Assembly: GCA_949130495.1 (NCBI GenBank)
Contig: OX422210.1
Location: 496,907,760-496,971,759, forward strand
Length of the DNA: 64,000 nucleotides
Direction: 5' to 3'
Origin: Sambucus nigra
Lineage: Eukaryota > Streptophyta > Magnoliopsida > Dipsacales > Adoxaceae
This document shows, piece by piece, positions 53,830-64,000 of this stretch (its first letter is position 1; every line of letters starts with the position of its first letter). The notes beneath the pieces were generated by a model. That model saw nothing but the letters and a program-made list of their open reading frames with translations. It was not told where the DNA came from and did no database searches. Position numbers and translations under genes: made by a program.

Positions 53830-54402
53830 TCTCTTCTCCCGATCAAGCCCAGGAAAACGGTCAGACCGAGGTCACAAACTGAACAATCCTTGATGGGATA
53901 AAAAAGAGGTTGGAAGAGGCCAAAGGAAGATGGATAGATGAGGTATATGCTGTGCTTTGGGCCTACAGGACGACATCAAGGACACCAATAGCAGAGACTC
54001 CATTTATGTTAGCCTATGGCTCAGAGGCTATCATCCCTACAGAGGTAGGACTTCCCACTCATAGAGTTCAGACCTATGACCCTAAAAGGAATGGGGAAGA
54101 GAGAAGAGTTGATCTTGATTTGATCGTGGAAAGAATAGAGGATGCAGAGATAAGACAAGCAGACTATTAGTAGAGAACTGGGAAATTCTACAATCAAAGG
54201 ATGAAATCAAGGCCTATAGTTATGGAAGACCTAGTCCTAAAGAAGACGTGGCAAAATCTAAATAAAATCCATCCAAATTGGCATAGTTCTTATAGGGTAG
54301 TTGATGAGGTTGTGCTTGGTACTTACCGGCTAAAAAATCTTGAAGGAGAACCTTTCTCCAGCCCTTGGAATGCCGATCATTTAGAGAAATATTACGTATG
54401 AT
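53830..54402 (+). pseudogene. pol: Tat-2 integrase C-terminal half
   Basis: Begins in the integrase core just before the catalytic Glu (ENGQTEVTN), then ILDGIKKRLEEAKGRW, LWAYRTTSRTPIAETPF and the C-terminal YRVVDEVVLGTYRLKN, ending DHLEKYYV. It aligns closely with the Tat-1 integrase. Stops: TGA after VTN (Arg in Tat-1), and two adjacent TAG codons near 54168-54173 where Tat-1 has Gln-Gln. Confidence 0.9.
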
Positions 54403-54505
54403 GTTGCAGTTCTTATATTTTTGTAATACGTGTATCAGTTTATGCAGAGGATGTTAATGAAAAGATAGCAATGTTGTGCTGATACTTTTGTAGTGTCCTT
54501 AAAAA
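54403..54505. other. Spacer between pol and the tandem array of Tat-2
   Basis: A short AT-rich, non-coding spacer. The comparable spacer in Tat-1 is 11501-11598. Confidence 0.5.
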
Positions 54506-55040
54506 TCATTATTTGGTGAAAATTTATGAGGTGAAACATCATAATATGGTGACCTCGGACCTTAAACATCATTAGTTTAGTGAAAATTTATGAGGTGAAA
54601 CATAATAAAATGGTGACCTCAGACCTTAAACATCATTATTTGGTGAAAATTTATGAGGTGAAACATCATAATATGGTGACCTCAGACCTTAAACATCATT
54701 AGTTTGGTGAACATTTATGAGGTGAAACATCATAATATGGTGACCTCAGACCTTAAACATCATTAGTTTGATGAAAATTTATGAGGTGAAGCATCATATT
54801 ATGGTGACCTCAGACCTTAAACATCATTAGTTTGGTGAAATTTATGAGGTGAAACATCATAATATGGTGACCTCCGACCTTAAACATCATTATTTGGTGA
54901 AAATTTATGAGGGTAAACATCATAATATGGTAACCTCGGACCTTAAACATATTAGTTTGGTGAAAATTTATGAGGGTAAACATCATAATATGGTGACCTC
55001 GGACCTTAAACATTATTAGTTTGGTGAAAAATATAAGAGG
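54506..55040. repeat. Tandem array of Tat-2, about eight 63-64-bp units
   Basis: The landmark GACCTC(A/G)GACC recurs at 54551, 54615, 54678, 54742, 54806, 54869, 54932 and 54995. The first 40 or so bases of the unit (CTCAGACCTTAAACATCATT ...) match one 65-bp half of the Tat-1 130-bp unit when both are read in element sense. It occupies the same place, just downstream of pol. Confidence 0.92.
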
Positions 55041-55212
55041 TAAGACATTTTAAGAAAAACATCGTATGAAGTAGTAGAATCTGAAGAAGATTTGACTAAT
55101 GATTATCATTAAAAAGACTCAGTTACAAATCAAGCCAGTATCAAGGATCTATCAGAAGTTCACAAAAATAAGACTTATAAAAATACAACGAAGAGCTTCA
55201 CAAGAAATGGGC
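55041..55212. other. Spacer between the array and the antisense gene
   Basis: Non-coding spacer in which the antisense gene of Tat-2 would terminate. No clear signal was seen. Confidence 0.4.
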
Positions 55213-57980
55213 CTATATCTCTGCAGCTGCAGTTGTCTGGTCATGGCCGACATTTGCCACTTCAACACCATCATCATAGTGGGTGGCGTCTTCTATCTTA
55301 GTGACCTCGAGAGGAGCAGTCTCGACTGGGGCAGCATCGGCCTCTTCAACTTCCTACAAGGCCTGAGAAAACTGAGGGTCTCTAAATTCGAGACCCATAA
55401 AGTCTGATGTATGCAAGACATCATACTCTTTCTCCTTCGTGGCTACCCATTTTCCAGTCACCTTGATACCTCTTTCAAGATATTCAAAACTAAAGATGAT
55501 AAATTCATTTGAGACCTCATAGTTTTCGATGGTATTCTCAGTAGTATATTCCAAAGCAGCCTTGACTGCAGTATCAACCTTAGGCTGAACGGCATCATCC
55601 TTGGCCTTCAGAGCTAAATCATGGTCCTTACTAAGCTTAGATATGTCATTGTCCCTCTGTTGGACAACTCCCTTCATCCTTTCAACCTTTGCATTTAAGG
55701 AGGCCTGAACCTTCTCAGTTTTCTAACCCTTCTCTATAAGGGGAATCCTCTTCAGGGTCCAATCAATAAGGTGATGGAAAGATAAGACACCCTGCAGAAG
55801 AAGGCCAGATGTAAGAATATATAAGCTATAATTTCTAAAAATCCAAGGTTACACTTGTGAAGAGCAAATGAGCAAATGATCAAATGAACAAAAATTGGTA
55901 CTTGAATTGACTTGGGGAGAGAAAAGTTGGCCAACAATGGGGCGTCCAATGCGCGTAAGAAATGATTGTCCTCTTCAATCATTACTGTACCAATAGCATC
56001 GGCAGCCTTCAGACTGTGGACGATTAAGCTATCAATGATTTTAAGCTGAGCAAGACGAGCATCTAGGGCATTGTCTGTAGAGATGGGAATGGCACGATCC
56101 CTGGCCTGAGTCTTTCCTGGCCTTGTATGCTTAGAGTCAGCTGTGGTCTTCCTCTTATTATTAGCATCGTCCTTGGAGGTGCCGACCTTATTCTTGGTGG
56201 TAGAAGGGGGTACATTTTTGCCACCCCCTTTTTCCCATTAACTTCACAAGACCAGGAGAAGACATTTCCGAAAGGTCGTCTAATATGCCTGCTGGGCGCT
56301 CTGCAAAAGACAAGTCTCTGAGTTAGTCAGTCAGAGATATAAAACATAAGAGGTATAGCTTGTTGAAGAAAAATGAAGACTCACGAAGCTTTTTCAATGG
56401 ACCACCCCCTAAACCTGTATGAGATAGGTAGTAGGGGGTCATCAGATGTTCATATTTGATAAATCGACCCTTCTCGCCCTGACTGTGAAGGTCTTTAACA
56501 TTTTTATAATATTCATGGCTAAGTCCAAGGTCATCTTTGGCAGCAAGGGAGACCTTCCCCCATCTTAAAGGAGTCCTTGGAACCGACGTTCTAGAGGCCT
56601 CATTTGAACCAAATTCCCATGCCCTGAAAATAAAGAAATACCGAGGTTTCCAGTTATGATTCGAAGTTTGTGTAACCAAGAGCATTTTCTTCTTGATTTC
56701 CTGGCTAAGAAGTTGTAACACCCCGTATTTCTGTGCATTTAATATTTAATTAACTCAGAAAATTTTTAAATTATTTGCGTGTCGTAATTTAATCGAATTA
56801 GTTATGTTAATATTTATTTAAATATTAATCGGGTAGAAGATGATTAATATTTACGAAAATTAAATTACTTAGTAATAATTTATTTACGTCATAACGTGTG
56901 TAAGTGACGTGGCATTTATTTATCTCAGCCAAAAGTCGGATATAGACTAAGTTGGGTGTGAGATAGGGACTTTTTATAAATTAATCTGAATGTCAATTCT
57001 GAGTGCACGGTTGAGTCCGGATGGGCTGAGATAGTCATAAAAATGTACTCGGGGGTGGTAAATGGCTCACAAGATATTTTTGGGCATAACCGATCCCACT
57101 CGGGGGTATTTAGGCCATTTTAATTAGGCCCATATGATTAAAAACGAAATTTGGAGATAAAAACCTAAGTTTTGGAGTTGTGGGCATCCATAACTCATTT
57201 GGGATAAATTTTAGAACATAAGGGACAAAGAGGGAGGACTCTTGAGATCCAAAGAGGAAGAAGAAGGACGGTGTTCTTCATCACAAAACGATCTCTACAC
57301 TAAAGGATAATTGGACACTACGAATTTATAAGGCAAGTGGTTAAATTGCTTCAATGTAAATTGGTGATATTCAATTCATATCATAGTAGGTTTTATACAA
57401 ATGATTTTTGGATTGGGTTAATACAAATTTGATTTTGATTTTGGGAAAGTTACAAATCAAGTTATTGGAACTCGTTTTGATTCGTAAGGATTTTAGTGGA
57501 TAATTATGGGTAAAAATATTAACACAAGCTGTTAATGGCGATTCTGTCTGTACGACCGTCTAGAAAATGGCATTTACTAACTTTCGTTATCTAATACGAT
57601 TTTTCAAAAACGGCCCCAAAATGCCCTAAAATGACATTTTAAAAATCTGGGCACATTGAGTAAATTGAAAACCTCATATTAATAATTGTGCAAACTTTAT
57701 TGAGGAGAATTTTGAATAATTAATTGGGGATATTGTATTATTGACCAAGGGGTGTTCGGATATTTTGGTTGAGTGATGCCATGATAATATATTAATTAAT
57801 GGGGGATTAATTAATTAAAGCTTATAGCTGGAATAATTTATTATAGGATGATATAATAAATTGTTAAATAATATTTAATTATGAGTGTTCTCTTTATAAT
57901 GGAATTTTGAGGAGTACATTCTAAGAGATGGAAATTCGGGTCAGGTGAGCGAGTCCGGGATCATTGGTTGTGTGACACTA

Positions 57981-58340
57981 GGGAGATATTAAAATAATTA
58001 ATGAGTATATTAATTAAATTAGAGTTGGACCATAGACTCGGGGAGATAGTAAGTTAATCAATGAGTATATTAATTAGATTAGAGTCGGACCATAGACTCG
58101 GGGAGATATTAAGTTAATTAATGGGCATATTAATTAAATTAGAGTTGGAACATAGACTCGGGGAGATAATAAGTTAATTAATGAGTATATTAATTAAATT
58201 AGAGTCGGACCATAGACTCGGGGAGATATTAAGTTAATTAATGGGCATATTAATTAAATTAGAGTCGGACTATAGACTCGGGGAAATATTAACTTAATTG
58301 ATGGGTAAATTAATCAAATTGGAGTCGGACCATAGACTCG
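57981..58340. repeat. Six 60-bp tandem repeats in the solo LTR
   Basis: GGGAGATATT recurs at 57981, 58041, 58101, 58161, 58221 and 58281, exactly 60 bp apart. Each unit contains GTCGGACCATAGACTCG and an AT-rich TTAATTAAATT part. No length variation is seen. Confidence 0.95.
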
Positions 58341-58394
58341 AGAATATGTTGGCTAGTGTTATGGACTTTGTACATGGTAAAGCCGGGATTAAAT

Positions 58395-58511
<117 letters not shown>

Positions 58512-58840
58512 TGCTCATAAATACCGGGGGCTAGGTATTTATTTAGAATTATATGCTCTAGTGCTATCGGGGGAGGTTGCGCGATGTGGGTGAATCCCCT
58601 AGCTTGAGGAGTAGGGTGAGTATATCGCCATGTCATAGCGTCCAAATAGAGGTGGGCATTGAGATGATTGCCTTCATACTCGGGGGAATATGACCATCTA
58701 CAATACGTTTATATTTCTATGTTCTGATTCGGCGGTGGCTAGCTATCTCAGAAATCCTGGTGGGACTGAGTAGACCTAGGAATATAGAACTTTAGAGAAT
58801 GCATCTGATGAGGTATTACTCGGAAGGATGGTTTTAATTA

Positions 58841-59107
58841 TATTCAACATATGTATAATTGTGGGATATAGTTCTACGTATATAATGGAGTAGATAATTA
58901 TATACGGGTAATTAAATACATGAAGAGAATTTGTATTACTTATATAACTAGTGAATTTTATATGACATTTAAGATCGGTTTTATTTATATTCAACATATG
59001 TATAATTGTGGAATATAGTTCTACGTATATAATAGAGTAGATAATTATATATGGGTAATTAAATACATGAAGATAATTTGTATTACTTATATAACTAATT
59101 AATTAAG
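58841..59107. repeat. Two-copy repeat of about 120 bp, 147 bp apart
   Basis: 58841-58960 (TATTCAACATATGTATAATT...) recurs at 58988-59107 with few differences, separated by about 27 bp. Both lie within the solo LTR. Confidence 0.9.
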
Positions 59108-60836
59108 TTAATGCGATAAATAACTTGCGAAGTAAAGATACAAATTACCCGGGTTAGAGTAGAGTTCAAGGAGTTTCATGACAAGGCTAGTTAGACGTGG
59201 TGGCGTAACTAGGAGAGACAGGAAGAAAGCGTTAGGTGTGCACTTTAGAGGAGGGGTGAGATGTATCTCAAGGGAGTGTGACACTAACTTAAATATGAAG
59301 AGCATTCATATATTTTAATTGTTGCATTTTAATTCACTTGTAAAATATTTTCAAAAGGACTTTGGGCTCTGACCCATACTTGCAAAATATTTTCAAAACC
59401 TTTTAGGTATCCATCCACAGGGATGCCAAACTTGAATATCTGTTCCAGGGATGCGTAGCTGCAACAGGTGTGGATGTTGCAGTATTTGGACAAAGACGCT
59501 CCAGTCATTTCATTCCTAGAGTAGGGTGGAGCTTGGTATTTCTTTCGGGCATATTTCCCCAACTATTTTCATTTCAGACAGACTTTGTACTGATTACTAT
59601 TCTTTATTGGATTATATTAGTGGATGTTGATTTTCTGCTGATGGTTTATTCGGCCGGTCATTTATTGATTTATTCAGTATTACTTTAGATTCATGGTTTG
59701 TGTGATTTGTTCGTATTGATATTTATATGGTTGTTGTTGTTAAAAAAAAAGATTAAAATTTTGACATCAGTTTTTGAATACTAGGTGGTTAGTAAGTTTT
59801 AAAAAAAAATCGACAGTGATGCTAAGAATGAACCAGATGAGATTCTTATTTTAATTTGATATAGTACTAATCACCCGATATTTTATTGGGCGGGGTTTCA
59901 CAGAAATGGTAATAGCTAGGGTGTTTTTGGCAGAGGAGGGAACATAACAACCAGTGAAAACTCTAACTGGAAGGTCTGAGTGGTGGATAACCCTCCAAAG
60001 GACGATGGCCCCAATCATAACCCTCTAGGCATTATGGGAAAGTTGGTAAGGGGCAATATTTATATGGGAGAGTATAGCTTTGATGGTTGGGCGAATAGGA
60101 AGACGGAAGCCCAACTTCAACATCTGCTCATAAACACAGATCTCTCCATCTCGACCATCAAAGGCCCTCTCATCCCTCAGAGGTTTCCTAAGGGTGATGG
60201 AAGAATTTATGGAATAGAGATACCTAAAAGTAAGAAGGTCGTACTCGCTGATAGGGCTCTCATACTCGGCCGCCTCAGATGTATCGAGATCACTCTCCTC
60301 ACCATCATCACCATCCTCATCAATATCGGCCCGAGCAGGTGTTGGATCACCACCAGGAAACCTCTAAACAAATTCGGCCCTAGTGGCAACCGACATGGGA
60401 ATGGCATCAATGGGAGGTGGAAGTGAAACACTTGGCCCTAAAATTTCAACGTCAGAAGAGCTATGCAAAGTGCTATCACCTTGGCGAGACGAGACAGGGC
60501 TTAAACCTAGCCTTCCTTAGGAACCTCACACTATCTATGAGAATATACCATAGCCACTTGAGAAGAGTCTACAGATTCTCCTACTTCATAGGTTGACATG
60601 GGGTCTGAGGAAGATGACTTTGACTCAGACATTGGCACAGGACCCTCAGGAACCTCTGTAGGTTCGGGTGGCTCAGGGTATATAACCTTCAAAGGTGGTG
60701 GAAATATTGGTCTGAAGGGAAAGGCCTCAGCCCTACGAGTTTCCTCTTAGTCTAGATCTATTTGCCTAATTTTCTCAAAGGTCTTCTCACGAAGAGATGG
60801 TAACTCTTCTATTAGTTGGTATAAGGGTCTGATCAT

Positions 60837-61555
60837 AAGGAAGGTGAAACTACACTTGACTCAAATTGCAAACAGGAAAACAACTTGTTCGATCTAAACT
60901 AAAGATCAAACTAGGAATCTAAAAGGTTTTCACCAAGAATGAAGAACACTAAGAACACTCAAGGGCAGGTCGCTGGAGAAGGTGACTGGAAGACCACTGG
61001 TGAACCTAAAAAGGGTTGTTTGAGGCTGAAACAGCCTCGGAGCAACCTACAACAATCCCAAAACCACCTAATCTCTACAAAACTAACCTAATAACCAGTT
61101 GGAAGTGGTGGAAAGCTTCGTCGGAAAAAGGAAAACCTCGCCGAAAATTCAGAAATGCAAAACAGTGACTAGAAATGGAAAAGCGAGGTGGAAAACAATA
61201 CCTGGCTAGTTGCGAGAGAGAGAAGAAGAGGTTTGGAAGCGAAGGAAAATCTAAATCACAGAAAGCTATGGAAAGTTTGAAGAGAGGAGCAATGATAGAA
61301 AAGCTTGGGTGGGAGAAAGAAAAAGAGAATGAAGAAAGTGGAAGGTTTTAAACCTACTCAATGATGGGGTGCAATTCCTAATGCCCCCATCATTGCCCCA
61401 GGGAACCCAAAAGATAACTGTCATAATCATCCCACTTTGGGGAATACGTTTCACTTCAATAAGTGGCATGTGTTAAGAAAACCTTGGCACACAAAGAGCC
61501 TCAACCTCGACCTAACACACATACCCCTCCATCATCTATTCAAATAGAAGACTAA
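60837..61555 (-). promoter_or_regulatory. Putative promoter and leader of the Tat-2 antisense gene
   Basis: Homologous in position to 6773-7363 of Tat-1. On the minus strand a TTTAAAA box (about 61350) and a TTCTCTTTTTCTTTC pyrimidine stretch (about 61315-61330) precede the ATG at 60836. Several in-frame features are unclear. Confidence 0.35.
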
Positions 61556-61566
61556 GGTCTAGGGGG
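61556..61566 (+). promoter_or_regulatory. Polypurine tract of Tat-2
   Basis: GGTCTAGGGGG directly before the LTR start TGATTGATATACCC. It matches the layout at the Tat-1 3' LTR. Confidence 0.75.
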
Positions 61567-62409
61567 TGATTGATATACCCAAAGTACACCCTCTTACTCA
61601 GAATGACTAACCTCGGCCAATCTCACAGCCGAGTTGATAAGTAGCCTATAACAACCATTAGTAAGGTCGTATTTTATAAGGTCGGCCCCTCATACACCAA
61701 CCTCCGTTGGCCATCAGCAGAGTCTCATTGGCTCAAGTAACTACCAACATCATCATCTGTCTCAACCTGCGTTATAACTACCTCATACCTAACCTTGACC
61801 AGTCCTCTATCATGGATATTGACAAGACAAAGTAACACTGTCGGACTTCACCAACCTCGTACTCGTCAAGGCCGAGGTTACATCAGTCAAGAACACAAGG
61901 CCGAGCATTTACAAGCACATGTAAGGTTCGTAATAAGTGGACAAATCAGTTGTAACCAAATCATTATTCTCACATGAGGGAATATTGAGGTCATCATTAT
62001 CTACATAAGATCATCCAGGTGTCATTTTCATACTGGTTCAATCCTCCTTCACATGCTCATTGCATACTTGGGGGGTACATTACACCCCCAAAACACTATA
62101 TATAGAGGTTATCCTCAACCTTGTAAAGGGATCAATAATTACAAACCCTAGCCAAACTCTGGTGCATTTATAGTAGAGAGAGAAAGTGGAGTGATTGTAT
62201 TTCTAAGGCCATTAGAGCCCTCTTCTGATAGTGATACTTACACTCACTTGCACAGTGGACGTAGGCAATTGCCGAACCACTTATATTGGTGTGTTTCTCC
62301 TCTTCTCCTTATCTTCTTCTACATATATGTGTTGTTATTTGTTGCCATAGTTATGCCTGTTTGAGCTCTACTACCTCTTTATCTGGTGTTGTTGTTTACA
62401 GCATCATCA
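61567..62409 (+). repeat. 3' LTR of Tat-2
   Basis: Starts TGATTGATATACCC and ends GCATCATCA, the same termini as the Tat-1 LTR (TGATTTATATGCC ... AGCATCATCA). A TATA box lies at 62097-62105 in the context ACACTATATATAG, and scattered GGCCGAGG-type motifs lie in U3. It is 843 bp, about 140 bp shorter than the Tat-1 LTR. The bases after it (GTGGG) are the presumed target duplication. Confidence 0.88.
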
Positions 62410-63019
62410 GTGGGTTGTTTTTGTTTTTGACGTAGAGGTTGCGTTATAAATTCGTTAAACAATAATAAATTTACTTTAATAATCCTATAACTAAATCTAG
62501 TGTCTCAACAAATACCCTATCTAGACAAAAGTGTATCAGGAGGGTTACTTGTTTTGATTTTATTTATGAGACATTCCATGCATGGAGTCTAATGGTGGGT
62601 AAGAGTGAGGTTTTTAAGATTCTTTTAAGTAACTTATCAATTTTAATTTTAACTCTTAATCATTGCAAAATTCCATACTTGTTATATTTTCATATGTAGA
62701 CTATGAAATCCCTTAGGAGATAATGCAGTAATGTAACTCGTGAATTAGAGGTTAGTTTGACATAAAACGATGGGTGGGGTGGACGGAATAAAATTACATT
62801 TTAACTTGACTTGTTTCATATCATAAAAACATTTTAAGTACTACGGCTAGACCTCACGAGTAGTTTTTATTCTAACTAGCACATACCATTCCCCCTATCA
62901 ATTCCAGTGTCCCTTAGGGGAGTTCAAATGTAGGCTTATCTCTTCGGTGGTGTATTTTTAGTTATGTGAGAATGCAAGTCCTATTAGTCAAGGATGGTAT
63001 TGCAAACAAAAAGTCAAAT
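62410..63019. other. Flank of Tat-2, no gene recognised
   Basis: AT-rich DNA with no family resemblance that I can support. It may be the remains of another retrotransposon leader. Confidence 0.4.
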
Positions 63020-64000
63020 TTTAGTTTTTTCAAAATTTTAAAGATTAAAACTTTAAACCAATTAACCTTGTAAAAGCTATGAACCAATATTACACCTTTG
63101 TTATGAAAAAACTCGATTTATCCAATTTTTTCTCTTTATCCAAAACATGCATCTAGGAGATAAGCAAAGAAAATAAATCAAAACAAAAAACCCCTATCTA
63201 CGAGGAAAACCACAAAAAGAAAAACCTCGGATGGCCAAACCAATAGATCACTATAATACGAAATTACAAAAGTTGACAGTATACTTACTCAATAACTCGA
63301 TCTCCATAAGCATTGTCACTCTACAATCTTCTACCGCTCCTCCATAGTGCAACGCATGAGTCAACGCATGTATCAGTATTCATCGATGAGGTTTAAAAAC
63401 CACCTACGGATTGGAACGCGAAATCCACCGCTTATTTATCGTAACACCAAAAACACTGAATCCACCACGTGTTAACAACAAGTACAGAATCCATCCCATA
63501 AAACTAGTTATCTTCAGAAGTAGAGAGTCAAACCTTGGTGCCCAAACTAAAGATCTCAAACCATATAAATATGAAGAAATTGGATCTTTAAACTCAAAGG
63601 TTGAAACAAGAGTTTTTCAACTTTGATAAACATGTAACGAATTAATTTTTGCTAAAAGTTCTTTAAAAATTTGAGTTCGGCATGCCTATAAATTTTAAAG
63701 CACGAATTTTGAGGTGACGATCTCGTTCGAACAAAAACACAAGGTCATTCAGACAAAAATACAAGTTTTTTCCCTAAAGACATTAAACTTCATTCGAACG
63801 ACAACCCAATTTCGTTCGAACGTGGTTTTAAGGACCTTCCAACGATTTTGGTCCTTCTTGACATAGGATTATCATTTAATGTCATTCAAAGCTAGTTCAA
63901 ATGAGATTCTAATTTCATTATAAGGAGATCATAAGTCGTTAAAATGAAAATACAACTTTGTTATAAATAATTCAATTCTCACTCTAATGAGATTAAAGCA
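63020..64000. repeat. Diverged relative of the gag-only Copia LTR, cut by the window end
   Basis: Shares with 540-900 the ordered landmarks AAACATGCATCTAG, GAGGAAAACC, AACCTCGGATGGCC, GATCACTATAATA, CTCGATC and CAATAGTGC-like (TCCATAGTGCAAC). It also has the palindrome cluster at 63721-63825. Divergence is large, so it is an older or different subfamily copy. The rest lies outside the window. Confidence 0.65.
63721..63825. repeat. Third cluster of CGTTCGAACG-type palindromes
   Basis: TCGTTCGAAC near 63722, a decayed copy near 63744, TCATTCGAACGA near 63790 and TTCGTTCGAACG near 63811, with spacings that are multiples of about 21-23 bp. It corresponds to 1144-1217 in the related LTR. Confidence 0.6.

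Overview
This is a stretch of nuclear DNA from a flowering plant with a transposon-rich genome. It is AT-rich overall, and it holds SIRE-like Copia, Tat/Ogre-type Gypsy, Tekay-like, CACTA and hAT elements nested in one another. I see no ordinary host gene, no rRNA or tRNA gene and no prokaryotic signal. The species cannot be told from the sequence.

Layout. (1) 413-19765 is a gag-only Copia element on the minus strand, bounded by a perfect 5-bp target duplication (ATAAT). Its 5' LTR is split by a complete Tat-type Gypsy element (Tat-1, 5779-18805, minus strand, target duplication CAGAC). Tat-1 has LTRs that look about 98% identical, a gag-protease-RT-RNase H-integrase region, an 11-copy tandem array with a strict 130-bp period, and a spliced gene on the opposite strand. 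(2) About 21532-31509 is a SIRE-like Copia element on the minus strand with very long LTRs; the start of gag, the primer site and one LTR edge are deleted. (3) 31510-33610 is an old Copia relic. (4) About 34964-51410 is most simply read as a large Ogre/Tat-like Gypsy element on the minus strand (Ogre-3). It carries a decayed gag-pol, two decayed plus-strand genes with plant mobile domain (PMD) and DUF7745-like similarity, a tandem array of about 47 bp, and a 3' LTR-like block; its 5' LTR was not found. A hAT element with an 8-bp target duplication sits in the PMD gene. (5) 53829 is the terminus of a CACTA element that interrupts the integrase of a second Tat element (Tat-2, 53830-62409, plus strand). 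Tat-2 also has a 63-64-bp tandem array, the same antisense gene (split by a 3.2-kb Tekay-like solo LTR) and a 3' LTR. (6) From about 63020 to the end lies a diverged relative of the first Copia LTR.

What ties the window together. Three Tat/Ogre-type elements each carry extra genes on the strand opposite to gag-pol, plus a tandem array in the same 3' region. In Tat-1 and Tat-2 the antisense gene shares its start, reading frame and two intron positions, so it is a conserved, spliced gene rather than a chance frame. The 130-bp unit of Tat-1 is a dimer of two 65-bp halves, one of which is homologous to the Tat-2 repeat. In Ogre-3 the LTR promoter and both antisense-gene promoters share a TATA context and an upstream palindromic motif. 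Coding sequences throughout are broken mainly by single changes, many of them consistent with C-to-T decay of methylated cytosines.
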